A DNA stretch of 64,000 nucleotides from contig OY776214.1 in NCBI GenBank assembly GCA_963675425.1, positions 4,526,001 through 4,590,000 of the forward strand, given 5' to 3'. The position numbers and the translations under genes were made by a program. This stretch comes from Sporobacter sp963675425 (GTDB lineage: Bacteria > Bacillota > Clostridia > Oscillospirales > Oscillospiraceae). Below are positions 42,532 to 51,656 of this stretch, in pieces. How positions within the stretch are numbered: the stretch's first letter is position 1; each line of letters starts with the position of its first letter. A model generated the notes under the pieces. That model saw nothing but the letters and a program-made list of their open reading frames with translations. It did no database searches and was not told the DNA's origin.

Positions 42532-42980
42532 CCCGCTATCTTCCCAACAACTTTTAGTCGGCTCAGGATCGGCTGGCCGGCATGACAGGACGCAAATTCG
42601 CTCGTCAGGTCCCTGCCAGCGGTCAGCCCGAAATGCGTGGCGGCCGCCCACCCCGCATTGTTTGTCACATCATACACCGTTCCGTTAACGGCCACATAGG
42701 CCGGATTCCCGTCTCTGCCGTTATACGCCGACAGTTCGGCGATTGAAAATGTTCTGGCCGCGTTGAGCTGTTGGCTGTTTGTGCCGGTGCCAGAAGGCGC
42801 ATATCTTTCATTTTGGAAGCTCTGAACCAGCATGGTAAGATTGGACATATTCCTGCGGAGTCGGTTCAGCAGCATATTCTTTGTGCAGACGTTACAGGTT
42901 ACATATAAACTGTCGATAGTGTCCTGCATATCGCTGATGTTGTTTTTAATCAAATTTATGAATATCTCGCGGTCGTTCAT
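42528..42980 (-). CDS. Cytochrome b5-like heme-binding protein, first gene of the hydrogenase operon
   Basis: A 150-residue protein, ATG at 42980 with GGAG 8 bases upstream. The first 75 residues are helical and polar with two Cys (VTCNVCTKN). The C-terminal half is a cytochrome b5-like domain: FSIAELSAYNGRDGNPAYVAVNGTVYDVTN, then HFGLTAGRDLTSEF and SCHAGQPIL; the two His would be the axial heme ligands, with HFG in place of the classical HPGG. It has no membrane segment. It overlaps the small-subunit gene, so it is likely a partner in electron transfer. Confidence 0.85.
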   Translation of the reverse strand: MNDREIFINLIKNNISDMQDTIDSLYVTCNVCTKNMLLNRLRRNMSNLTMLVQSFQNERYAPSGTGTNSQQLNAARTFSIAELSAYNGRDGNPAYVAVNGTVYDVTNNAGWAAATHFGLTAGRDLTSEFASCHAGQPILSRLKVVGKIAG

Positions 42981-43595
42981 GCAAAATGCTCCTAACATAT
43001 GTATTCTTGGTTAATACAGTATATTCTTAGAAACATTATGTGTTTTACCTTTTTAGCGGTATCCATCATATGAGGGCATGGTCTCAGAATGGTAGAAATA
43101 ATTGATTTATCTGGGTTGGAGAAAATAAAAAATATTTCCCATAAAATGCCTTTTGTTTTTGCTTCAAAGTGTCTTTGGCATATGAGACGAGCGTTGCTCT
43201 TCTCCGCAACTGAATATTGGTTGGTAAATGTAGGTTTGCAGCGGAAAGAACTGCAATGTTGTACAGTAAGCGCACCGCCGCAGGTCTGAAAAGGACCTGC
43301 GGCGGCGCGTTTTAGCACGTTGTCGGCGTGGATAAAAACTACCGAAAATACGGCAATGCTTCCCGTATTATCTCGGATTTTACGGGGAGCGTTCCGGCCT
43401 TCAGCCACGGCGCTCCCCGTTACCCCATCGTGTTATCTCAAAATTTTCCCTCACAAATCCCGCCGTTACTCGCTCCTTTTGGCAGTTTCGTGATAACCAA
43501 ATGTAACCAGAATTCTTGATATAACCATTTACCGCTCAGTCCTGAATTCTTCTTTTTCCCTTGCCGACTGCGGAATGGTCACCGTATACCGTGTT
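42981..43595. other. Intergenic region with GC-rich hairpins
   Basis: Contains a 12-bp stem (43275-43286 and 43294-43305, followed by CGCGTTTT) and a 10-bp inverted repeat (ACGGGGAGCG at 43382-43391 with CGCTCCCCGT at 43411-43420). A plus-strand open stretch at 43089-43289 has no ribosome binding site and no recognisable family. No gene is supported. Confidence 0.55.
43275..43312 (+). terminator. GC-rich hairpin
   Basis: A perfect 12-bp stem followed by GCGCGTTTT lies in the gap between the divergent-to-convergent gene blocks. Which transcript it ends is unclear. Confidence 0.5.
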
Positions 43596-44228
43596 TCAAA
43601 GAATCAGCTTATCGACTTCTCCATTCATGATGCAAGGTAAGAACTGCCGGATATTCTCAACAGGCCAGTTCCACCACTGGGTCTGCTGTAATTTCCGAAT
43701 GGTTTTTTCATCAAAGCGTTTTTTGATTGCCTTCGCGGGAGTGCCGCCGACGATCGTATACGGTGGAACGTCCTTTGTCACGACCGCTCTTGCTCCGATA
43801 ATCGCGCCGTCACCGATGTGAACGCCGGATAAAATCACAGCTTCATATCCGATCCAAACGTCGTTGTCGACAACGATATCGCCTTTGTTGTCCCATGCGG
43901 ACGCGACATTCTTAATATCCAGATCCCAATCTTCAAAGAATATGGGGAACGGATAGTTTGAGAGTGATTTTTGCGTGTGATTGGCGCTGGTAAACAGGAA
44001 CTTTGCCCCGCAGGCGATGGAACAGAACTTGCCGATGATCAGCCGGTCATGATTGACCGGATAGTGATACAGCACGTTGTTCTTCTCAAACTGCGTGGGA
44101 TCGGAAACAAAATCGTTATACATCGTATAGTCGCCGACGATGATATTGGGGTTTGTAACGACGCTTTTCAGGTATACAGTTTCGAAGTCATTGGTTCGCG
44201 GATATGTTTTATCAGCCGGAATAGTCAT
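43596..44228 (-). CDS. CatB/Vat-like hexapeptide acetyltransferase
   Basis: A 210-residue left-handed beta-helix (hexapeptide-repeat) acetyltransferase. It has YTMYNDFVSDPTQFEKNNVLYHYP, then IGKFCSIACGAKFLFTSANHTQKSLSNYPF with the catalytic His of the family, and repeated V-x-x-G-[AV]-x-I turns ending IVGGTPAKAIKKRFDEKTI. Proteins of this type acetylate chloramphenicol (CatB) or streptogramin A (Vat), and many chromosomal members have other targets, so antibiotic resistance is possible but unproven. GGGAGG lies before the ATG; it is monocistronic. Confidence 0.88.
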   Translation of the reverse strand: MTIPADKTYPRTNDFETVYLKSVVTNPNIIVGDYTMYNDFVSDPTQFEKNNVLYHYPVNHDRLIIGKFCSIACGAKFLFTSANHTQKSLSNYPFPIFFEDWDLDIKNVASAWDNKGDIVVDNDVWIGYEAVILSGVHIGDGAIIGARAVVTKDVPPYTIVGGTPAKAIKKRFDEKTIRKLQQTQWWNWPVENIRQFLPCIMNGEVDKLIL

Positions 44229-44647
44229 GATAACCTCCCAAGTTTATTTTTTTACTCAGCTATTCCAGCAGCTGCAATGCATCGTTTCACTTTACCACCA
44301 CCCCCGTATAATATGGACAAATCAAAGCTTAATAAGGTTAATTTCTACTTAATTTGATTTTCACCGTACTGAACACAGCCAGATGTGTGAGGCAGGATTT
44401 TGAGCAACTCCAAGGCCTCCGGCGCTTTGGCGTACTCCTTCGCGAGCTATCGCAGGTCCGGAGTACGGACGCCGATGACGGTTTGCGGGTTTTACCGTCG
44501 GCATGCGCTCACACCGGAACTCTTTGTGTTTCAGATCCTGCAGCTCAAACGTGCGGCGCTGGGTGCAATACGATCCATATTGTTTCACCCTTCACTATCT
44601 GAATGTTGTTAATCATAGGATACTTGCAACGCAATATGTGCAGGTAA
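44229..44647. other. Gap between two acetyltransferase genes
   Basis: About 420 bases between acetyltransferase genes. Open stretches at about 44354-44610 on both strands lack ribosome binding sites and match no family I know; they may be remnants of something deleted. No promoter or repeat stood out. Confidence 0.5.
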
Positions 44648-45148
44648 TTATTTCGGTAATCTCCACCAAAGGGTATCTTCTTCCTTGTGTTTTCTGAATC
44701 CACAACTCGCCAATACTTTCTGAGACGCATAACCATCGAGATCAGTTTCAGCCATTACTGCTGAAACGCCATTTTGTTCTAATGCCCATTCGCACATAGC
44801 TTTTACGGCTTCCGTCATGTAACCATTATGTTCGTACTTTTTCCCTAAACCATACCCGATTTCGACTTCGCCGCTTTCGTTTGGAACATCTTTGAAGTCT
44901 GCTGAGCCTACCACAATTCGATCTTCCTTGCGGATCAAGAAAAAGAAGCTATGCCAGACGTAATTATCGCTATCCTTCAGGGTCATTTCGTACTGACATC
45001 TTATAATATCAAGAAAAAAGCCTTCCACCGGCTCTGCTCTGTAAATACAGTTTAGTTCTCTTTCTATTGCAGAGATATCTTCCATCCATAATATTAGCTG
45101 ACGGGAGGTCAGCGGCACCAGTTCCAAGCGTTCAGTTTGTATTTTCAT
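44648..45148 (-). CDS. GNAT acetyltransferase, RimJ/RimL type
   Basis: A 166-residue N-acetyltransferase. It starts MKIQTERLELVPLTSRQL, the typical entry strand of the RimJ/RimL group, has VEIGYGLGKKYEHNGYMTEAVKAMCEWA (the acetyl-CoA pyrophosphate loop with GYMTEA) and VLASCGFRKHKEE, the late beta-bulge region. The acceptor is unknown. AAAGGTGG lies before the ATG. Confidence 0.88.
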   Translation of the reverse strand: MKIQTERLELVPLTSRQLILWMEDISAIERELNCIYRAEPVEGFFLDIIRCQYEMTLKDSDNYVWHSFFFLIRKEDRIVVGSADFKDVPNESGEVEIGYGLGKKYEHNGYMTEAVKAMCEWALEQNGVSAVMAETDLDGYASQKVLASCGFRKHKEEDTLWWRLPK

Positions 45149-45294
45149 TTTACCACCTTTATATGCCCAGGCGAATGTCCCGGCGTATGTATAGCCCCTT
45201 TATCGTACGCCCGCCGATGTCGATTACATCAGCGGCTCAGCCCGGCTATGCCTTGATACATATATTCCATAAACTAAAAAATATTTGAATTTCA

Positions 45295-45759
45295 TTATCT
45301 TTTTACCGGTATACGTTTCTCCAGATAAACTAACCTCCAGTCAGGAAAAATATCATTTTCCTGAAATTTTACATAGCCCATCTTCTCATATAGTTTTATA
45401 TTCTTTATGCTTTTATCGCTTGTATATAATTCATATCTCGGTTGGGGGCATACCTTTTCGATTTCCGTCAGTAATTGAGTACCTATACCTTTTCCCTGAT
45501 ATTCAGGATTCACCATTAATTTACCAACCAGCAGGGTGTTTCCTTCAATATGACCTCGGACTGAACCGATAATATATCCTTCATTATTGACTGCTTTTAA
45601 AATGATACCGTTCCGAAATTCTTGTTCAAGTTCCTCAAGAGTTTCTTTTAGCGGTTGTATTGTATAATCATTGAGCAATTCAGCTTCGCTCTTATAAGCC
45701 AAGTATTGTAATTCAAGTATTAGAACCAGATCTGTCATTTCCGCTTTTAAAATTAACAT
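45295..45759 (-). CDS. GNAT acetyltransferase, small
   Basis: A 154-residue N-acetyltransferase. The start at 45759 has GGAG 8 bases upstream; a longer in-frame start at 45798 does not. KLMVNPEYQGKGIGTQLLTEIEKVC is the acetyl-CoA-binding Q/RxxGxG/A motif and KLYEKMGYVKFQE the closing region. Substrate unknown. It is convergent with no gene and lies apart from the preceding acetyltransferase by 146 bases. Confidence 0.88.
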   Translation of the reverse strand: MLILKAEMTDLVLILELQYLAYKSEAELLNDYTIQPLKETLEELEQEFRNGIILKAVNNEGYIIGSVRGHIEGNTLLVGKLMVNPEYQGKGIGTQLLTEIEKVCPQPRYELYTSDKSIKNIKLYEKMGYVKFQENDIFPDWRLVYLEKRIPVKR

Positions 45760-45966
45760 AGCGCTATCTCCTTCAAAAAATTCACGCAAAATGATCATTT
45801 GTTCTCCATCAACAGGGCTCGTTTTTTATGGTGATATGATACTATTTTACTCCAGCTTCGATGCTCTTGTATATCTGCTCTTTGTACAAAGCATACAGCG
45901 GTACTGCTGGATTGGATTTTGCTCAAAGTAATTTTATGTCCAAACAAATAAGACTAACGGTAGATA

Positions 45967-45995
45967 TTGACATAGAGCGACATGTAATGTATGAT
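45967..45995 (+). promoter_or_regulatory. Promoter of the TetR-MATE operon
   Basis: TTGACA (45967-45972) and TATGAT (45990-45995), 17 bases apart, lie about 50 bases before the tetR ATG. Confidence 0.72.
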
Positions 45996-46043
45996 CCAAG
46001 CATAGAACGAACATTCATTTTGTGCTTGAAAGGTGATTTAATA

Positions 46044-46751
46044 ATGTATAAAACATCAAAGGATACCCAAAAACGCAAGGAAGCCAAGAGACAGTTGATT
46101 CTGGATACTGCCGTGAAGGTTTTCGCCGCTAAGGGTTACCATAATACGACAGTGAAAGATATTGTGGATGAAGCGGCTGTTTCAGTGGGCAGTTTCTATT
46201 TTTATTTCAAGAGTAAAGAGGATTTGTTTACCGAGCTTTATATGAGCATCACAGAAAAATTTCATACCGAAACTATGCGCGTTTTGGATGTGGAAAACTT
46301 TCCGCTGCTCAAAAATTTCACTCGGGTAATGATGGCAAATCTTTGGCTGTATGAGCAAAACCGTGATATCTCCAAGATAATGCTTTTAGAGGCCGCAGTA
46401 ATCAATCCAGATTTTCAGAAGATTAGAAAAGACAGCATAAAAGAATCCGCACAAACCATGGCGTCATGGTTTGAACGGTTTAAACTGCATAATCCGGTCA
46501 ACATTCCGGACTCAAGGATTGCCGCTCTTATTTACGCAGGCTCATACTACTATCTTATCAATGACTGGTTGGAATTCGACGCAGGCATTCCTCTTACGGA
46601 CTATGGCTATGCGTTTTGCGTTTATAACCTTCAGGCGCTGAAAATTCCCTTTGAAGAGATAGCAGTCAAAGCGTATATTGATGAAGTTCTGAAAGAGCTG
46701 GAGCAGCCAGATGAAGAAATGGATCAGAAAGAAGAAAAGCGTTTTGAATGA
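46044..46751 (+). CDS. TetR-family regulator of the MATE pump
   Basis: A 235-residue repressor; ATG at 46044 has AAGGTGA 8 bases upstream and the longer open frame upstream lacks a site. The N-terminal HTH is LILDTAVKVFAAKGYHNTTVKDIVDEAAVSVGSFYFYFKSKEDLF, matching TetR/AcrR. The rest is the all-helical ligand domain. Its gene overlaps the start of the MATE gene by about 40 bases, so the pair forms an operon and the regulator likely responds to a compound the pump exports. Confidence 0.9.
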   Translation: MYKTSKDTQKRKEAKRQLILDTAVKVFAAKGYHNTTVKDIVDEAAVSVGSFYFYFKSKEDLFTELYMSITEKFHTETMRVLDVENFPLLKNFTRVMMANLWLYEQNRDISKIMLLEAAVINPDFQKIRKDSIKESAQTMASWFERFKLHNPVNIPDSRIAALIYAGSYYYLINDWLEFDAGIPLTDYGYAFCVYNLQALKIPFEEIAVKAYIDEVLKELEQPDEEMDQKEEKRFE

Positions 46752-48123
46752 TAATTTTGGTAAAGATCTCACAACAAGCAGTATTTCAAAGAACCTGATT
46801 CAATTTGCATTACCCATTTTAATCGGGAACCTCCTGTCAACGGGATACAGCGTTATCAATACAATGTGGGTTGGAAATCTGATTGGTAAAGATGCGGTCG
46901 GCGCTGTGGCAGTCAGTTTTCCTGTTTTTTTGGGTATGGTTGCACTTTGCTCCGGTGCAACGCTGGCCACATCCGTTTTGATTTCAAAGGAGTATGGCGC
47001 AAAGGATCATGCGCAAATACAAAGAATCGTTAACAATTCATGGACTGTGGGCATTATCATTATTTTGGTCATCTCTGTGAGCGGTCTGCTGTTTTGTGAA
47101 GAAATATTGACGCTGCTGAAAACACCGCCTGAAATGATGTCTATGGCAAGCGGTTATTTACGCATTATGATTATAAATTTCGCCGGGTTGTATTTGTCGT
47201 ATTTAATTTCCTCAATATTGCGCGGCGTGGGAGATACAGTTGTTCCCATGATCTGCATCATTGTTTCCACTGCCGTGAATGCTGTGCTGGACCCCTTATT
47301 AATCTTGGGTATCGGGCCGTTTCCCAAGTTAGGGCTGAACGGTTCGGCTTATTCCGACTTGATCGCCACTACTGTTACGATTGCGCTGGGAGTGGTTTAT
47401 ATGGTTGGCAAGTATAAAAACGAACCTGTAAACCCAACGAGACTTTTATTTGAAAAAGATATGATTTCCGTAATTTTGAAAATAGGCTTACCCTCATTTG
47501 TTCAGCAAATGCTGGTTTCTGTTGGCTATGCGTTTATCACTGTTTTTGTTAACCGTTTTAGTTCTGCTTCCATCGCTGCTTTTGGCATTGGAAGTAAAAT
47601 TGATGCCATTGCCGCCATGCCTGCAATGGCTTTGATGATGGCCGCTTCTGCTTTGACCGCACAGAATATAGGGGCCGGAAAACCCGAGCGGATAAAAACT
47701 ATCCTCAAATCCGGAATCTTAGTTAACATCCCGGTTATTTTGATGATTTCCATATTATGTGTTGCTTTTCCGCAGGGAATCATGAAAGCTTTTGTTAAAG
47801 ACCCCGAGGTCATACGGGTTGGTATTGATTATCTGAGGATCGTGGGGGGCGGGTACCTTTTCTTCACTGTGTTTTATGTATCCAACGGCATTATTAATGG
47901 AGCGGGTAAAACGCTGCCAACTATGCTTCTTTCCTTCATATCTCTTTGTGTTGTTCGGGTCCCTCTGGCAGGAATGTTGTCAGGCACCAACCTGGGCATT
48001 CATGGCATCTGGATTGCCATCGTAATCAGTTTTGCCGCTAGCACAATAAATAGCCTTGTATATTACAGATGGGGACAATGGCGCAGAGGGGTTTCCTATA
48101 TAGCTCATGTTAAATCTGATTAG
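46711..48123 (+). CDS. MATE-family multidrug/Na+ efflux protein
   Basis: A 470-residue membrane protein with about twelve segments in two similar halves. FALPILIGNLLSTGYSVINTMWVG near the N terminus, the GATLATSVLISKEYGAKD stretch, and IGSKIDAIAAMPAMALMMAASALTAQNIGAGKPERIK in the second half are MATE landmarks. The usual start overlaps tetR by about 40 bases; TTG at 46744 is an alternative. Likely exports cationic or aromatic drugs, coupled to Na+ or H+. Confidence 0.92.
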   Translation: MKKWIRKKKSVLNDNFGKDLTTSSISKNLIQFALPILIGNLLSTGYSVINTMWVGNLIGKDAVGAVAVSFPVFLGMVALCSGATLATSVLISKEYGAKDHAQIQRIVNNSWTVGIIIILVISVSGLLFCEEILTLLKTPPEMMSMASGYLRIMIINFAGLYLSYLISSILRGVGDTVVPMICIIVSTAVNAVLDPLLILGIGPFPKLGLNGSAYSDLIATTVTIALGVVYMVGKYKNEPVNPTRLLFEKDMISVILKIGLPSFVQQMLVSVGYAFITVFVNRFSSASIAAFGIGSKIDAIAAMPAMALMMAASALTAQNIGAGKPERIKTILKSGILVNIPVILMISILCVAFPQGIMKAFVKDPEVIRVGIDYLRIVGGGYLFFTVFYVSNGIINGAGKTLPTMLLSFISLCVVRVPLAGMLSGTNLGIHGIWIAIVISFAASTINSLVYYRWGQWRRGVSYIAHVKSD

Positions 48124-48234
48124 TAGCTTAACGGCGCGTTTAAAATGTGAAATGCCCGAGTAAAACGAGGTTTTCTTATGGCAGTCGAACTATATTTTTA
48201 TTAGAACATCAAAAAAAGAGAAGAGGTACGGCTC

Positions 48235-48576
48235 ATGGATCCTGCGAAAAGAAAAGAACTGAAAAACGCCTATAATAATAAGGCCACTGTTGGCGGTATC
48301 TACTGCATTCAATGCAGCGGCAATCACCGCAGATGGATAAAGTCCACAGAAGATATTGTGAGTCAGAAAAATAGATTTGCGTTTGCGATTTCGACGAGTT
48401 CCTGCCCGATACCGGCAATGCGTAAGGAATGGTCTGAATACGGGGCACAATCATTTTCCTTTGCCATTCTCGAAGAACTAAAAAAGAAGGAAAGCCAAAC
48501 GGCAAAGGAGTTCTCAGATGAACTCGAAATTCTCCTTGAAATATGGCTTGAAAACTATAGTCACAACACTTTTTGA
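48235..48576 (+). CDS. GIY-YIG-like small protein
   Basis: A 113-residue protein with GAGG 9 bases upstream of the ATG. The stretch GGIYCIQCSGNHRRWIKSTEDIVSQKNRFAF with a later QSFSFAILEEL fits the GIY-YIG fold (GIY followed by a Y/C x I motif, then an R and a late F-x-ILE). The second YIG is not strict and the catalytic Glu of nuclease forms is not certain, so a nuclease role is unproven. It is a single gene 111 bases after the MATE gene. Confidence 0.75.
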   Translation: MDPAKRKELKNAYNNKATVGGIYCIQCSGNHRRWIKSTEDIVSQKNRFAFAISTSSCPIPAMRKEWSEYGAQSFSFAILEELKKKESQTAKEFSDELEILLEIWLENYSHNTF

Positions 48577-48858
48577 TGAAAGGGCGTATCAAATGGAACC
48601 CAAAATCAAGCTCAAACAATTCGGTCAACAAGATTGTAGCGCATAATGTTGTTTGCTTGTTCATAAATTCACCCGCCTTTATTTAGTACTCAAAAATAAC
48701 AGTTCTAAATAAAACCAACATGCCAGCGGTCTATTTGAATGTCAATACTCTCACAGCGAATTTCACACATACGTCGAAATTCTACACGAAATATAAAAGA
48801 AGTCCCATCAATCTACGGGACTTCCAATTGGCATGAATTTTTCAAATTCCGATTTAAC

Positions 48859-49404
48859 TTACAGCAAACGTCCGACCAGATTTGACATCTCATCGGAAGG
48901 CTCGACGCAGCCTTCCTTTAGCCATTTGTGAAAAATGCTGATGCAGCCTGCGGTTCGGTATTCCTTGATATAATCCTTCGTTCGCGCATCCAGCGTGTTG
49001 TCGTTATTTCGTGATGATACGATCTGTGATAATTCGATGATATCCTCTTGAAACAAATAGTCGCTGTTTTCGCCCAGCAGCACTTGAAACAGCTCTGAAT
49101 TCTCTTTGGCGTATTCAAAAATGCGGGTCATCACAAACGCAGGCGCCTTGTTGTCTAAGCTCTCCGGCAGCACTTTATCGAGATACCGTCGGAGGTTGTC
49201 CATAACCTCTTCCTCCACCTGATGCAACAGGTCGGTCTGGTCTTTGTAGTGTGCATAGAAGGTGCTTCGGTTAATGTCGGCCAACTCACACAGGGCTTTA
49301 ACGGAAATAGTGGAAAAATGTTGCTGCATCATCAACTTCACCAGAGCGTTTTTCAACACTTGCTTGGTGTTTTTAATGCGACGATCCAGTTTATCTTTGT
49401 TCAT
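48859..49404 (-). CDS. TetR-family regulator, divergent from the RND pump
   Basis: A 181-residue regulator. The N-terminal helix-turn-helix is TKQVLKNALVKLMMQQHFSTISVKALCELADINRSTFYAHYKDQTDLL, with a short helical ligand domain as in DNA-binding TetR proteins of the TipAL/YfiR-like sort. GGAG lies 9 bases before the ATG. It is transcribed divergently from the MMPL gene 164 bases away, and an inverted repeat between its -35 and -10 signals suggests it represses that pump. Confidence 0.88.
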   Translation of the reverse strand: MNKDKLDRRIKNTKQVLKNALVKLMMQQHFSTISVKALCELADINRSTFYAHYKDQTDLLHQVEEEVMDNLRRYLDKVLPESLDNKAPAFVMTRIFEYAKENSELFQVLLGENSDYLFQEDIIELSQIVSSRNNDNTLDARTKDYIKEYRTAGCISIFHKWLKEGCVEPSDEMSNLVGRLL

Positions 49405-49493
49405 TGTGTCAAACTCCTGTGAATTTTTTATTACTATCCAACATCAAAAAGGTGTTGTGTCGGAATTAAAACACTTCATTCATTTTTTATCGG

Positions 49494-49521
49494 TTGTAAT
49501 CCAACACTGTGTTTATTATAA
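49494..49521 (+). promoter_or_regulatory. Promoter of the MMPL/YhgE operon with TetR-type operator
   Basis: TTGTAA (49494-49499) and TATAAT (49516-49521) with a 16-base spacer; the spacer contains AACACTGTGTT (49503-49513), a palindrome placed where a TetR repressor would block polymerase. Confidence 0.65.
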
Positions 49522-49568
49522 TGCAACTCGATTTAAAATTCAATGTGTTGTTGGACAAGGGGAAGTCT

Positions 49569-51656
49569 ATGGAGAACCTAGCGAGCAGAATCATCAAACA
49601 TAAGAAACTGATCATTGCGCTTTTTCTGGCGTTCGCGGCCGTCTTTGGTTTCTTAAGCCGTTTTGTCAGCGTCAATTACAATATGGTGGATTATCTACCA
49701 TCCAGTGCGCCGTCCACAAAGGCTCTGGACATCATGGAAGAAGAGTTCTCGCAAGCCATGCCCAACGCAAGCGTCATGGTCAAAAACATCTCCCTCACCG
49801 AAGCGCTGGTTTATAAGGCCAATCTGGCTGCGATAGACGGTGTCACGCAAGTAATGTGGCTGGATGACATGATCGACATCAGACAGCCGCTTGAGATGGC
49901 GGACCCGGATACTGTGGAAAGCTTCTATAAAGACGGAAGCGCGCTATTTTCTGTCACCATCGAAAAGGGCATGGAGAATCCGGCGTGCGAGGCGATACTA
50001 AACCTGATTGGCGAGGACAACGCGCTGACAGGCGAAGCTCCCGCACTGGTAAAGCAGCAAACTTCCGGCAAATCCGAGATTGTGAACGCAATGATGATAC
50101 TGTTGCCTATCATCATTATCATATTGCTACTTTCCACCACATCATGGATTGAGCCGCTGTTATTTTTTGGGGTCATCGGCGTAGCTATCGTTATCAATAC
50201 GGGCACCAACATCTTTCTTGGCAACGTGTCGTTTATCACAAACGCCGTGACGCCGATACTACAGCTGGCCTGTTCGTTGGATTACGCGATATTCCTGCTG
50301 CACAGCTTTGCTGAAAACCGCAAGAAATATCTCAATACAGAGGAAGCAATGAAGCACTCTGTTAAGGAGTCAATACCCACCGTTGCGGCCAGCGCCATGA
50401 CGACATTGTTCGGTTTCCTCGCGCTGGTGTTTATGGATTTCGGCATTGGCGCGGACCTGGGCATCAATCTCGCTAAGGGTATTGTTCTCAGCTTTATATC
50501 CGTCATGGTGCTCCTGCCTGCATTGACGCTGAGTGTCTACAAGCTGATAGACAAAACCAGTCACCGCGCGCTGCTGCCCAGCTTCAAAAACGTGAACAAG
50601 GTACTGTCGAAATTAGCCATACCCGCTGTTGTGGCGGTCGTTCTCATCCTCGTACCCGCCTTTTTTGGACAAGGGCATACCCACTTTACATACAGCGACA
50701 ACAATGACGATATCACTACCCGCTCCGGGCGGGACAGTGTTGCAATTGGGGAGGAATTCGGCAAATCCACCGTTGTAGCGCTGCTGGTGCCGCGGGGCGA
50801 TGTCGCCAAAGAGCTTGAGCTATGCACCGAACTTAAAACGCTCGACCACGTGACAGGCGTCACGTCTTACGCGTCTACCGTCGGCACGGCAATACCCACC
50901 CAGTTTGTAGGCAGCGATATCTTGGACAAGTTTTACTCAGACAATTACGCGCGCATCATCATTTACACCGATACGCCGTCGGAGGGTGAGATAGCTTTTA
51001 CCACGGTGGACAGCATTGGCGAGAAGGCCGGCACGTACTACGGGGACGAGGTGTATATGGCGGGCGCCAGCGCCAACACCAACGACATGAAGAGCGTCGT
51101 TGAGCACGATAAAAGCATCGTCAACCTGCTGGCCGTCCTCGCCATATTCATTGTGCTGCTGCTCACGTTCCGGTCAGCGTTGCTGCCGCTGATACTGCTG
51201 CTGACAATCGAGACGGGCATCTGGATCAACCTTGCGATACCGTACTTCAGCGGCATTTCTATCTTCTTCATGGGATATCTCATCATCAGCTCGGTGCAGC
51301 TGGGCGCCACGGTGGACTATGCGATACTGCTGTCTACCAACTACATGCGACAAAGACGCCTGCTGCCCAAGCGTGAGGCCATAAGCGCGGCTCTTGGACA
51401 GTCTTTCCGGCCGATACTGATTTCGGGATCTATACTCGCGACGGCGGGCTTCACGCTGTCCGCCACATCATCTACCCAAATGATTTATGAAATGGGGATG
51501 TTGGTAGGTCGCGGTGCGCTGCTGTCCATGGGTATGGTCGTCTGTTTCCTGCCTGCCTTGCTGGTATTATTGGACAGCGCCATTGCAAAAACAACGCTTA
51601 AATGCAATTTTTATAATGAAAAGAAAGAGACTATTTTGGAGGAACATCATGAATAG
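49569..51656 (+). CDS. MMPL/RND-type transporter
   Basis: A 695-residue membrane protein. ATG at 49569 has AAGGGGAAG upstream; the longer open frame from 49509 does not. One N-terminal segment, a large outer loop (about 55-180), a block of segments from about 185-330 with SFITNAVTPILQLACSLDYAIFLLHSFAE, a second outer loop (about 375-540), and a final block with VQLGATVDYAILLSTNYM are the two-half RND/MMPL layout. It probably exports lipids or hydrophobic compounds. It is followed by a secreted-like partner whose gene overlaps its stop. Confidence 0.92.
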   Translation: MENLASRIIKHKKLIIALFLAFAAVFGFLSRFVSVNYNMVDYLPSSAPSTKALDIMEEEFSQAMPNASVMVKNISLTEALVYKANLAAIDGVTQVMWLDDMIDIRQPLEMADPDTVESFYKDGSALFSVTIEKGMENPACEAILNLIGEDNALTGEAPALVKQQTSGKSEIVNAMMILLPIIIIILLLSTTSWIEPLLFFGVIGVAIVINTGTNIFLGNVSFITNAVTPILQLACSLDYAIFLLHSFAENRKKYLNTEEAMKHSVKESIPTVAASAMTTLFGFLALVFMDFGIGADLGINLAKGIVLSFISVMVLLPALTLSVYKLIDKTSHRALLPSFKNVNKVLSKLAIPAVVAVVLILVPAFFGQGHTHFTYSDNNDDITTRSGRDSVAIGEEFGKSTVVALLVPRGDVAKELELCTELKTLDHVTGVTSYASTVGTAIPTQFVGSDILDKFYSDNYARIIIYTDTPSEGEIAFTTVDSIGEKAGTYYGDEVYMAGASANTNDMKSVVEHDKSIVNLLAVLAIFIVLLLTFRSALLPLILLLTIETGIWINLAIPYFSGISIFFMGYLIISSVQLGATVDYAILLSTNYMRQRRLLPKREAISAALGQSFRPILISGSILATAGFTLSATSSTQMIYEMGMLVGRGALLSMGMVVCFLPALLVLLDSAIAKTTLKCNFYNEKKETILEEHHE

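Noticed and set aside
43089..43289. Plus-strand open frame of 66 codons next to the hydrogenase operon
   Set aside because: No ribosome binding site and composition unlike neighbouring proteins; probably chance.
43596..44228. Confident antibiotic-resistance call for the CatB/Vat-like gene
   Set aside because: Many chromosomal hexapeptide acetyltransferases of this shape act on other substrates; sequence alone does not decide.
44354..44612. Overlapping open frames on both strands
   Set aside because: No family, start signal or codon pattern; could be decayed DNA but I cannot show of what.
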